Below, in pieces: positions 48,480 to 59,275 of a stretch of 61,944 nt of DNA. Made by a program: the position numbers and the translations under genes. Each line of letters starts with the position of its first letter. The first letter of the stretch is position 1. The stretch is from NCBI RefSeq assembly GCF_002865645.1, contig NW_020194519.1, positions 1 through 61,944 on the forward strand, in the 5' to 3' direction. The notes below the pieces were generated by a model. That model did not search any database. It worked only from the letters and a program-made list of their open reading frames with translations, and was not told where the DNA came from. Source of the DNA: Hyaloscypha bicolor E. Lineage: Eukaryota; Ascomycota; Leotiomycetes; Helotiales; Hyaloscyphaceae.

Positions 48480-49350
48480 GATACAGCTCTATTTCTAAAT
48501 AAAATTATAATTATTAGCTAGCTTTTATATTTAAAATATAATTATTATTTCTTTTTATTTATTTAGCTCTAATTTAATTAAATAATTTTTATATTTAGTA
48601 TTTAAATTATATTAATAAAACTATTTTTTAAATACTAGAAGTTTATTTTAATTAAATAAATTAATAGATCTTATAAATAAAATTCTTAAAAAGAAATATA
48701 ATTATAATATATATAGAATTATATAAAATTATATTATATATAATTAATTTCGAATATTAATTAGAGAAATTAGTAAGTTTTTTTATATTACTAATTTTAT
48801 TATAGATTTTAGGCCTATAGTTCTTTAATTATATATATATATTATTAGAGTCTTTTATATAATAAAGGCTTCTCTAAATCTTATAAAAGAGATAAAAATT
48901 AGTTTTATATTAAATTTAATATTTTAGTTTTATAATTTATTAATTTGTTTTATTATTTTATTATTTATTAATAAATATCTTATAATAAGACTATAGTTTT
49001 ATATAATAATAATAAAATATAATAATTATTAAAAGTTAAGAATAAAAAAAAACTTATATAACTAAAAATAGCTTTAAAATAAAAATAAATAAGGCTTATT
49101 ATAATTAATAAGAGATTATTTCTAGTTTTTAGATTAAGGATTTAGATTATTAGAATAATTAAAAATAATAACTAGTAATTTTTAAAAGCAGATATTAGAA
49201 GTTATTATATAAAGTAAATTAAGGCATATATACTTATAAGTAAAGTTTAATAAATAGTCGAGGCTATGTAAAATATTAATAAAACTAGTTAAATTCAGTA
49301 GCTAAAACCGCGGTAATCAGTTATATGGCTAGGACTTTAACTATCTAGAG
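48480..49350. repeat. Short AT-saturated RIP block
   Basis: Near-pure A/T between two GC-normal genes. 48,790-49,000 is the reverse complement of the repeat at 40,830-41,010 and 19,130-19,280 (aatttaatactatagtttta region). It may have removed the 5' end of the HET gene. No coding frame. Confidence 0.8.
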
Positions 49351-49500
49351 GGTATATATCGTATACGGGATAAGGGGCTTGGAGACCTTCTTGCTGTCAC
49401 TAGCATGTGGTAAATCCCCTCGGACTCTTTTCTTTCTCGAAAAGGCCGCGAGACAAACCTAGATTCAGTGATCACCCAATATGCAACCAAGGATGCACGA

Positions 49501-52500
49501 TTACAAAAGAGGGAAAGCAAACCTCTTCGTCAAATCCTCTCGTTTATCAAACACAATCTTGCGAATGCGATGCGTCGAGCTCTCCAACACCTTGCACAGC
49601 TCCTCACACGCATCGAGCGCCTCCTTGACCTTCCCCTGATGCTCCCAGAACAGCACGTACTGGTAGAAGGCAAAGATCCACGAACCGTGGTAGCCCTTGA
49701 TGGCGCCATCTGTTCGCACGGAGTCGGCGTACTTGTCGCGGTCGAGCACGAACTTGAAGATGGCTTTGGCTTCTTCGTACCGTTTCTGCGCCGTGAGGAT
49801 GATTGCTAAGCGCAACTTGGCGGCTAGGACGCCGTGGTGGGTTTCCCCAAGGTTGCGTTCTCCCACGGGCAATCCCTTTCTAATGATGCGTTCTGCTTCC
49901 TCGTGATCGCCCATCGTGTGCTTGACGTACGCAAGGTTTGACATTGCTATCAGCGTGAATGGCTGCTCCCGCCCCAGTAACTTGGTGCGCTCCTCGAGGA
50001 CCTCCTCCATAAGCGCGTGTGCTTCGTCTAGATACGCCCCGCCAATCTCGCGGTAGGCCATCGCAATGTTCTCTTTCGCAGCTAGCGTTCGCTCATCCGT
50101 GGGTCCCAACTTGGTTTTCATCCCTTTCAACGCCTCCAAGTGGCATTCTACAGCCTTGTCAAACTCGAATTTGTGCCAGAAGACCGCGCCGAGGTTGTCG
50201 ATGGCAGACAGGGTGTCTGGGTGATCCGATCCGTGCGTCTTGCGCATTCCTTGGATGGCTCGTGAATGCATCTCTTCGGCCTCCGGCAACCGGCCCTGCA
50301 GAACGCGGATAGACCCCAAGCTGTCCATTATCTCGAGTGTTATTTGATGTCCTTCTCCCAGGGAGTTTATTGCTGCTTGGAGCACCTGCTCATTCAGGGT
50401 TCCTGCCTCGTTGAAACGTCCCTTGAGCAAGTACGTCCTTGCCAGATACTTGCAAATCCGTATTGAGGCTTCATGTTCCCACCCGAGATTCGGCACGAGA
50501 AAGTCTTTCACTGCTTGCTGGAGTGCCAGGGCTTCGTCCCATTTGCCACATATGGTGTATACATAGCTGAACTTTCCGCATTGCAGTGCTTGGTTGCGAT
50601 CGACCACCTCGAGATCAGACTTGGGGACGACCACTGGCCAGATCCTGAAGAACCGCGTCTGATTTTTTCGGATCTTGGCCACGATCTCGCTTTGCCGCTT
50701 GCGCAGGTTCATGATGTGAAGCAGCAGGCTCCTATGGAACTCGAGTTCTTCCTTGGGAGGGGTTCCTTGCAGCGGGAGTGAGATGCTGTTAGTTATGGTG
50801 TTCTTCGCAGCCTGCGCCCAGATGGCCTTTTCTCCTAAGCTCATTTGTGGCCTCTCGCGCACCCAGACGTGAACCAAGGGATGCATCGCGTAGCTGTGGG
50901 TCGCTTCCTGATAGGTGATTAATGAGTATTGAGTCAGCACCTTCATTCCACTCCGAAGCCGTGATTCAAACTCGGGGATTGTTATGCTTTCATCGAGGAC
51001 ATCGCGGAGCATTTGCGGCAACACTGGCTGACTTCGATCCTTCAACACTTCGATCCGTAATGCAAATAGCAACTCCCTCAAAGTTAACTCTCTCAGCCTT
51101 TGTGTCCATGGCTTCGGCTTATCATCTTTTCCCACGGGCTTCGGTACAGTGTTCCTTGCTGCAGCGATAAGCAGGTCAAGTCTGATATTCTCGCGATTGA
51201 AGAAGGAGAATATTCTAAGCAGGTCAATGGCATCTCTGTTACGGCTGGTCCTCTCCTCCCCCGCTCCCCTTTCCAGTCTTCTGTACAATATTTCGTAGCT
51301 GGAATACACACCCATATATGTCTGGTCATCTTCGCTATCGTCCGAATCAGGATGCCTGGGCCTTCTCGCTCTTGTCTGCTTTTTCGTTTGGCGGATATTA
51401 TCCCAGACCGTCTCAAAGTATTCGAGGTAGCTTCCAAGCTCGCACAACCGATTCGCGATTGCGGATCCTGCATGGATAAGAGCAAGTGGGAGGTAGCCAA
51501 GAGCTTTGGTGATCCTGCCCGCTCCGTCCATTGTCTTCGTGTCCCACGGGCTCTCAACCTGGGCTGCTTTTAGTAACAGATGTGTCGCAGCACGGCTCTC
51601 CAGTTGCTCAAATACGAATGATTTTCGTCCAACGGTGCCATGCTTGGTATTTTCCGGGACCCGAGTGGTCACGAGAATAAAGCCTCGCTCGCCAGCGGGA
51701 AAGAGATCTGCAATGTTGAGGTAAGGGTCGTCTGAGTTGTCGATGATAAGGAGCCATGGAACTTCTAAGCTGGCGAGCCATGCCTTGGCAGCGCGTTCGT
51801 TGGGTTCAACGCCACCTATCTCGGCGATCAAGGCGAAGCCCTCTTTCGCAGTTTCGTGCGAAGCGGCATTGATTGAGAAGACACCCCAGAACCTGTACGC
51901 ATGTGTTAATCGTGGTCATGTATACTTGTTGTACCAATCCATAACTCACTTCTGTCGATTGACTTGAGCAAACCGACAACAAAACTCCGTCTTGCCCGAG
52001 CCGCCGAGCCCTTGTATCACGAATCGTTTCTGCACAGTGTCTGACTCGAGTGAGTAATCACCCTCAAGAGTCTTTCCAAGCTCCTGCAAGAGTTCTTCTC
52101 GGCCTGTGAAGATACTGCTGACAGAACGGGGAGGCATGAAGTGCTTGTTGAGCGGCTTGCTGATTACCGCTGCTGCAGCTTCGATTGTTTCCAGAAGCTA
52201 TGCACAATTAGACTATTGAATGTTCCAATCAAGTGTTAGAGAAGACCTACTCCTCGGCTGTTAGTAGCTCTATGTTGAGATCTGAGGACCTTGATTTGGT
52301 ATTCAAGTTGGGACTCCTTCTCGAGAAGCTTATCAGCTTTGCCGGAAAGACTTTCAGTTGCCTTAAGAGAGTGTCTGGAGTAGAAGCTGCACGAAAGATT
52401 AGTATAAAGTTAGCCCTGAGACGACATCGAATGGGCGAGCTTACATATCAAGAGCAGTCAGGCACACCTGAGAGCTTTGATGGTACTTGGAGAGACTCTG

Positions 52501-52917
52501 GTGGAATTTTGATAGTTGCGGATCCGTGGACTGCCGTCTGACCGTTTTCCGAATTCCATCGATTTTGCCTGTGGGCTTGACCTGCTGGCTCTTGCCTATA
52601 ATTTTTCTAACTTCGTCTTCGAGCTTCGCTACGACGTCCGTGCAGCCTCGTGTGTTTTCCTCGATGTTCTTCCATATCCTGCTGAGTTCAGGCGCTTGGT
52701 CCAGACCCGAGATCAAGCCAGCTTCGGCCGTCTTCTTCTGAAGCTCTCGTATCACCGAGTTGATTCCATGTAGCGCGTCGATCTCGTCTCGCAGGCCCTC
52801 GAGGTCAGATTCTATGTCCTTCGCAGCCCCCTTCACATCGCTCAAGTACGAGCCGACCCTCCAGCACACATCAAGAAGACCAACAGTTCCAGCGATAATA
52901 GAAAGAGGATCCGCCAT
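49501..52917 (-). CDS. STAND/NLR-like protein: fungal N-terminal domain, NB-ARC, TPR repeats
   Basis: Four exons: 52,917-52,445, 52,386-52,251, 52,197-51,950, 51,892-49,501. Introns of 58, 53 and 57 bp all keep frame; 1,082 residues. The N-terminus (MADPLSIIAGTVGLLDVC, then a long helical region to ~200) is the fungal N-terminal domain common before NB-ARC or NACHT modules. NB-ARC: P-loop GLGGSGKT (~266-273), Walker B LLIIDN (~333-338), GxP box as GYLPLA (~418), and MHP at ~622 in the MHD position. The C-terminal ~370 residues are tetratricopeptide repeats (LARTYLLKGRFNEA; SLGSIRVLQGRLPEAEEMHS; NLGAVFWHKFEFDKAVE; NLAYVKHTMGDHEEAERI) that probably sense a ligand. Role by family: intracellular surveillance or allorecognition. 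The neighbouring HET pseudogene fits such a locus. Confidence 0.85.
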
Positions 52918-53694
52918 AGCGCATGCCGGCTGTAGTGAGTATGTTGATTATTCTTTGTGGCCTGCTGTCTTTGTCGTAGCTGTAGCTGTAGCTGCAGGCG
53001 TCGCTATCGGAAGGATACTCACTTTTGACCACGGGGGTCCGTTCGTATCCGGAAGTTGATTTCCGATTCCCACCCATGCGCGGGGGCCCAGTTAACCTTA
53101 GCTAAATAGAGGGGAAGTACAGAGGGGCTGAAGCGACACCTGCACCTGCACCTGCAGCTGCAGTTCCCCGGGGGTCTTACCAATTGAGTTTAAGCAGAGG
53201 CTGGAATCTTCTCGACCACACCCTTCTGGACACGAGTGCAGTCGTGTCATGGCTTGCAGCGATCCTCTTGTTTCGAAGTTTCGATATCTTCTGGGCACGA
53301 GTGCAGGATCTTCAGGTTACATTGCAGCTCAACAAAGCTGACTATGAGGCCGAAGTGTCCTCGCAATGCCACTCACTCCGGCCGCCCCCACCCTCCTCAA
53401 AGGCCTCCCCGTCGCCGGATGGGTCCATGGGTGTGAACGAATCCCTTCTGATTCGATGTTCCTGCCGCCCCGCCGCCAGCCCCTCTGCTTGCAACATTGC
53501 GATGAAACAGGCAGCTAACAACACGCAATTATCCTGGCTGACGTTGGAGTACAAGATTCAATGATTCACCCCGCGCCGAGAGGCTCCGCGACTTTTTGGC
53601 GAACGTGGCTGCTGACAAGCTTCTCATCTCCTCGCAGTCAGTCGCCTTCACACCTCGCAATTACTACCAACTCCACGTCCGGTTCGCAGGAAAC
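52918..53694. promoter_or_regulatory. Divergent intergenic region of NLR and P450 genes
   Basis: 777 bp shared by the two divergently transcribed genes. It holds a GTAGCT run (about 52,977-53,005, antisense CTACAGCTA words) and a CACCTGCACCTGCACCTGCAGCTGCAG run at about 53,139-53,163, i.e. stacked CACCTG E-box-like words. Short open frames here show no known motif. Confidence 0.4.
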
Positions 53695-55619
53695 ATGGAC
53701 GGGATCACTCCCAAAAGCATTCTAGGGCCGTCGCTCTTACTGCTCATCGCTTATCTATTCCTCCGCCGCTATCAAGCTCAAAAAGTGAGGCGTCCTCGGA
53801 AAGTGCATACTTGTTGTTAACCCCTCGAAGGCAGACTCGTTGTACATCCGCCAACACAATTGCCAGCCCCTCAAAACGCTACCGTACAAATGGCCTCTCG
53901 CGCTCGACCTCCTATACGAAGCGTACCGTCAAGCCATGGAAGGGCGCATCCTGCGCTTTTTCAGTAATTTAGTCGCGCCCATGCCGCCCACATTCGAACA
54001 GAAGCTTTTGGGGCTGAGTGGGATTGATACAGTCGATCCCAAGAACATCGAAGCGGTTTTGGGCACACAATTTAATAGTGCGTCTACTGCCTGCGCCTCT
54101 CCTTTTCTCGTGAAAGACCCTACTAATCAGGCAACTTAATGAAGATTTTGGAATGGGCGACCGTCCTGATGTCTGGCGACCCCTCATGGGGCCCGGAATA
54201 TTCACCCAAGATGGCGACGACTGGAAGCACTCGCGCGACATGCTGCGGCCCCTCTTCCAATCTAAACGATTCGACAATTTCGTCGAAGTGCAAGAATCTG
54301 CCGAAGCGCTCCTCAAATGCATCCCCGATGGGAAGGTCGTCGATTTCCAGCCGCTATTCTTCCGCTTTACACTCGATACCACGACGTATCTGCTCTTCGG
54401 AAGGTCGATAAGATCGCTCGCGGATAATAATGAAGAAGCTGAAGCTTTTGGAGACAGCTTTCGGGTTTCGCAGAATTACCTTGCGCATCGGGGGAGATTG
54501 GGGCCGTTACATTGGTTGCTGAACACCAAGGAGTTCCGAGATTCCAACGCGACAGTGCATCGGTGGATTGATGGGGAGATTAAAGAAGCGCTTGCCAACT
54601 CGAGCAAGGAAGCGGATGAGAGGTCGACGAAGCCGACGGACTACGGCTTCCTGGGAAGCATGATGAAGGAGACCAGGGATCCCAAGGCACTGCGCGATGC
54701 GTTGCTGAACATTTTGCTTGCGGGGAGGGACACAACGGCCTGCATGCTGACATGGACGATGCGATTGCTGGTATCGCACGAGAAAGTGATGGCGAAGCTT
54801 CAAGACGAGATCGAATCTGTCGTGGGGGTGGGGGAGGACGCGCGACACCCGGATCGGACTGACATGAAAAAGATGCTCTACCTGTCGTATGTCTTAAAGG
54901 AAGGTCGGTTTCCCAGCGCGCCTCGTGCCTCGTGCCTCGTGCTTTGTCCCTCTTGCTGCATCCACTGGGCACTGCTAATGCTAATGCTAATGCTAATGCG
55001 AATGCGCTGCAAACAGTTCTTCGGCTCTACCCTTCCGTGCCGCTGAATTCGCGCGCCGCAACGAAGACAACCGTCCTGCCTACTGGCGGGGGCGCAGACG
55101 GCAAAGCACCTGTCTTCGTTAAGAAAGGGGCCCCCATCGGCTACGCCGTATACATCATGCACCGTCGCAAGGAGCTGTATGGGAGCGACGCCGAAGCGTT
55201 CCGTCCCGAGCGCTGGGACCCCAATGTCGACAACGAGGTGAACCTCAAGGGCATCGGGTGGGGATACCTGCCTTTCAATGGCGGGCCACGGGTGTGTATT
55301 GGGCGTAAGACTTCTTCTCCTTCTGCTTCTTCTTCTTCTTCTTCTTCTTCTTCTTCTTCTTCTTCTTCGTCTTCCTCTTCTTCGTCTTCTTCTTCGTGCG
55401 TGAACGTGTGGGTGTGCGTGTCTGTCTATCCGTAGCTTACCGGTTGCAGAGGAGTTTGCCCTCCTCGAGGCCTCATATGCAATCATCAGGATCCTGCAGA
55501 CTTTCAAGCGCTTCGAGCGCGACCCGGCCAGAGATATCCCGGAAGTGGGGCAGGAACGCCAAGACGTCACGCTGGTACTAGCGAGCGGTGAAGGCTGCTG
55601 GCTGCGCGCCTCCACGTGA
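53695..55619 (+). CDS. Cytochrome P450, CYP52-like (alkane/fatty-acid hydroxylase type)
   Basis: Five exons: 53,695-53,784, 53,831-54,077, 54,145-54,903, 55,017-55,304, 55,450-55,619. Product of 517 residues, frame kept. N-terminal ER anchor (GPSLLLLIAYLFL). EQKLLGLSGIDTVDPKNIEA, then GPGIFTQDGDDWKHSRDMLR, is the CYP52-clan signature. I-helix LLAGRDTTA; K-helix E-V-L-R completed across intron 3; haem loop FNGGPRVCIG followed by Q-E-F after intron 4. Family members hydroxylate the terminal carbon of fatty acids or alkanes using NADPH-P450 reductase at the ER. Introns 3 and 4 hold microsatellites (GCTAAT)4 and (TTC)n. The intron 3 donor, GTCGGT, is atypical. Substrate is inferred, not shown. 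Confidence 0.85.
54978..55000 (+). repeat. (GCTAAT)n microsatellite inside P450 intron 3
   Basis: Four GCTAAT units about 20-40 bp before the 3' splice site at 55,016. Each unit contains the CTAAT core of a fungal branch point. Confidence 0.85.
55310..55398 (+). repeat. (TTC)n microsatellite inside P450 intron 4
   Basis: About 25 TTC/TCT units with a few TCG and CTC interruptions, starting five bases after the 5' splice site. It creates open frames rich in Ser (plus) or Arg (minus) that are not genes. Confidence 0.9.
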
Positions 55620-56546
55620 CATTTCAAATATATGCAATTTGGGATTTGGGATCTGGGACTTGGGATCTGGGATTTGGGAGTTAGGCCGACACCACTGGTA
55701 CCACAAGGATAATAGACTCCATAGAGCGTTGCGCGGGGGAGCAACTGCCTGATGTTTATCTAAGATTTACTTAGTACTTGGTGGCCGCGTCCGGGAGCGT
55801 CCGCCGCCGGTACAATCTTCACAGCTAAACGAAACCTTAATAGACGTCGTTGGAAGCTGCGACCACTTAGAGAATTGTGCCCAGAACCCGCCAATTGACC
55901 CTGGCGCTGGTTTGTTGGAACAGCAACGTGCATCTGAGGCTCAGCAGAAGCCGAACCCAATGACCAAGCAAAAGTCACACCTCCCAAACTGCCGCGCGGG
56001 GTGGGACATTGGTCGTGTATTTTCCTGAGTGAGCCGTTCTGTGCTTTCCTAGTAACAGGGCAGACGTTCCAGTTGGTATCATGACGCGCCTTCTTTGCCA
56101 AAGCATTATCTCAGGCTTTTGGCCAGCGGATTGTCTCACAATTTCCCAGGTTTCTGAGATCACAATTCACTCTCTGTCAAGGAACTCCAATGTTTGATCT
56201 TGAGTTGAATCTTTTACATTGCTGAACTTAAATGCCCAGCCATTTCTCAGCTGAAGCCATACCCACTCCCTGGCATTCTTCTTTCCGGGCTCCCCTCCTC
56301 CACATTCCAGTATTCCTCTCCGAAATCACCGATTACCAGATCCTATCTGGGTGTGCCGTGAACGTAACGAATCCAAGATACGAAAAGCAAATTTCCGTCA
56401 CCTTATGTGGAGATCTAACATCGGAGACTTTACAGACCGCGGCTTCTGCTCTGTCGATGTCCCTGAGGCGTGTGGAGTTTGTGATTGAACTACTCGGACT
56501 TGTAGTGTCAGCAAAGAGAATCGTGCTAAAGTTTGGGTATACGCAG
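55620..56546. other. Intergenic; short GGGATYTG minisatellite at 55,635-55,682
   Basis: Right after the P450 stop lie five to six units of GGGATTTGGGATCTGGGACT type. The rest shows no repeat. A 109-codon plus frame at 56,232-56,561 has no recognisable motif and is not called. Confidence 0.5.
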
Positions 56547-56815
56547 CTACCCACAGCTTGATGTGCCTGAGAGTTCTCTACCACGCGCTTTTCGCGGAGA
56601 CTTGGTGCTTCGTGCTAAGAGACCCACACATCAGCAGACGTAAACAAAGGCAGGCAGGCGCGCTCCGCAATACAAGCAATCGGGCACTCACAAGACGTGA
56701 GGGCTTCATGATATGAGATGCCAAAGAGCGCGACGGCGATCAGGAAAATGGCCGCTCCGACGTTGACGAGCGCTGAAGTTGACGGCGCCAAGCTGGCTAG
56801 AATAGAAGTCGACAT
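56547..56815 (-). CDS. Small single-pass membrane protein (predicted, unknown)
   Basis: Two-exon model: 56,815-56,692 and 56,614-56,547, with a 77-bp intron (GTGAGT donor, CTTAG acceptor). The product is 63 residues: a short Ser/Thr-rich lead, one hydrophobic helix (VGAAIFLIAVALFGISY), then a basic Ser/Arg/Lys tail. The layout resembles small ER or mitochondrial membrane subunits, but I do not recognise it. It is divergent from the LAG1 gene with about 420 bp between starts. The intron signals and single clean helix are the only support. Confidence 0.4.
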
Positions 56816-57236
56816 TGTCGCTGGCTGCTCTCGGTCGGTCTCAATGGAGGAATAGCTTGATTGTGCTCGGACGACCCTGAGTGCTGAGTGTCGTTTCGTA
56901 GATGTGTGCAAAATGTCCAGGTCTTGCAAGAGGCCTGGTTTTCGTGGCCGCAGTGTTATCCATAGCTGAACACAGCAGCCAATCGCGAGGTCATGTCCGT
57001 TAATCACGTGATTAAAACCCCTGATGGGGGCCACTGCGCCGACAGGGGCAGCAGTCGCTTGAATCTTTTCACCGCCTGTTCCTGTTCCTGTTCTTGTCTG
57101 CCCATTCCCTTCTTGCTTCCCACCCCAAGATCGTGGGCATCCCACTCTCGTTTCCCCGTTGCCCTCCCTCCTCGACCCCTTTCACGCGGCGCCTCTGTTC
57201 GTACATTCGTTCGCAAACGCCGAGAGCGCAATTGCC
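56816..57236. promoter_or_regulatory. Divergent upstream region of the small ORF and the LAG1 gene
   Basis: Holds a CACGTGAT word at about 57,005 and C/T-rich tracts near 57,070-57,180 typical of a fungal promoter and leader for the LAG1 gene. Confidence 0.35.
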
Positions 57237-58831
57237 ATGGCAGAGCCAGGGTCTTCTCGTCCGACGGCGAATGGTGCTGTGAAGGAGCCTGTGCAAAAGA
57301 CACACACAGAAGGCTCCATGAAACGTCAAGCTCCTGCTCCATCACGACACTTCCTCGACTGGGTCCTGAAATATCAAATCCGTAGGTCGCTCCTCCCAAT
57401 TGATTGCTCAAAACTCCAATTGACCTGTGAACTCTCCAGCGCTCTCGTCGTCGCTGATGCTTTTCGTGATCGCCCTTCACGCCTTTTCCCCACAATCACG
57501 AATTTACACGCGAAAATTCCTGCAACTTTCATACCCCTCAAATGCGGAGCACACCTACACCCAAGGTCTCGACGATGTATATTTCGTGTTCGCATGGGTT
57601 GTCACCTTCACTGCTCTTCGTGCCTTCTCAATTGAGCACATCCTGCAACCTCTTGCTGGTCCTTTAGGCGTTGCCCCCAAGAATCATCTGCGCTTTGCTG
57701 AGCAAGGCTGGCTTGTGCTATATTATGGCTACTTCTGGACTTTGGGCATGGTATGTTTCTGGATCCATTTATAGCTACCTGCACAAGCTTGGAGGCAGAA
57801 TGAATGCTGACCCCGAGAACTACAGTACCTCTGGTATAACTCCGTTTACTGGCTCAACAATGCCGAAATCTGGACTGCCTGGCCAGCGCGAGAGATGTCC
57901 GGACTGTTTAAATGGTACTATCTTGCACAATTGGCATTCTGGATCCAGCAAATACTCGTTATCCACATCGAAAAGCGCAGGAAAGATCACGCACAAATGC
58001 TCACCCACCACATCATCACCTGCACACTGATTTCCATCACCTACGTGTACCGCTACACGCGGGCCGCAAACGTGGTTCTGTGCCTCATGGATGTCGTAGA
58101 CTTGTTGTTACCGGTAAGAATTGCTAGCTTCGAGCTTTCCCCATATCTAGCGCAAACTCTAATGTCTTGGTACCGTCTGGCAGATCGCCAAAATCCTCCG
58201 CTACCTCCGCCATGAGACCGCCTGCAACATAGCCTTTGGCGTCTTTGTTGTGGCTTGGTTTATAGCGCGCCATGTCATGTACCTCATGCTTTGCTACGAT
58301 ATCTGGGTCGATGTTCCGGGACCCAGAACTATGCTGTTTGGTTGTTACAACGGCGCGACCAGCGAGCTCATTCCGGATATGCCTGCGCACCCCGATACCT
58401 TTGCCCATCTCCTGTGGCCGTTTCAGAACCTGGACGGAGTCATCTGCTTGAATCAGGAAGTGAAGTACATATTTCTCGGTATGTTACTTTCGCTGCAGAC
58501 TTTGAGTATGATATGGTTCGGTATGATTGTGAAGCTCATTGCCGGCATGGTGGTCGGTGGGAAGGTGGAAGATGTTCGGAGTGATGATGAAGATGAGGAG
58601 GAGGTTGATGGCCGAGAAGCAGCCGAGGGGAGACGGCAGATGAATGTCACCGACTTGAATGTCTGTGTAGGAGGTGGTGACGAAATGGAGAGCATGAGCG
58701 TTGGGCTGTCGAAAAAGCAGTTGCCGACCCAGAAACCTAGAGTCTCGGTCACGAGTGGAAGGCGGAGACTTGGGGTCACGGAAAATAGTAAGGAGTTACT
58801 GAATAGAATTGGATGCGAGAAGCCCATATGA
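57237..58831 (+). CDS. Sphingosine N-acyltransferase (ceramide synthase), LAG1/LAC1 family
   Basis: Four exons: 57,237-57,381, 57,440-57,750, 57,826-58,113, 58,184-58,831. Introns are 58, 75 and 70 bp, all in frame; 463 residues. It joins a fatty acyl-CoA to a sphingoid base in the ER membrane. The TLC/Lag1 motif is clear: HIEKRRKDHAQMLTHHIIT (active-site His pair at ~213-214), YRYTRAANVVLCLMDVVDLL, IAKILRY. Upstream are GLDDVYFVFAWV and several membrane helices. The C-terminus is cytosolic, with an acidic SDDEDEEE stretch, a likely casein kinase 2 site as in yeast Lag1/Lac1. It is convergent with the desaturase. Whether it makes ceramides for glucosylceramide or for inositol phosphoceramides cannot be told. 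Confidence 0.92.
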
Positions 58832-59275
58832 GTGGAGAGAGATTGGGTCATTGGACGAACGAGGGACATCGGAAGGGGAGGACGGGTCCGCATGGCTTTA
58901 TACCCCCCAGGCCAAGTCGATTTGGCTGAGATCTCAGAATTTCATTCCTCCTACCAACCAAGCTGTTCGAGGCGTCTCCTTTTGCGAATAAGGTCTAGTG
59001 ATAGAACTTTGAACTGCTAGATATGGATCTCATGATTTTAGAAGACATCGAATTCACAAGAACCCGTTTTGCATCACCGGTTCTGTGATCTTAGATTACA
59101 TCCATGATTCATTACAAAGATATCTTACCACCCGTCCAAAGACAATGCAATGACTTACGCCTCTATCCCTCACCGCTCAAAATGCCGGACCTATTTGCTG
59201 CAACAAATCCCCACACCATCTAATTGCCAACTCCTCGCTTTCTAAGCAAGCATAGACATTTATTCACCCACCCAC
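58832..59275. other. Intergenic between convergent LAG1 and desaturase genes
   Basis: 444 bp with no gene or repeat seen; presumably both 3' ends. Confidence 0.5.

Noticed and set aside
49501..51573. Several plus-strand frames of 97-157 codons
   Set aside because: Shadows antisense to the NB-ARC/TPR coding exon.
54878..55744. 288-codon minus-strand frame rich in Arg
   Set aside because: Antisense to P450 exons and produced by the TTC microsatellite.
56232..56561. 109-codon plus frame
   Set aside because: No motif, no splice context, and it overlaps the 3' end of a better-supported small ORF on the other strand.
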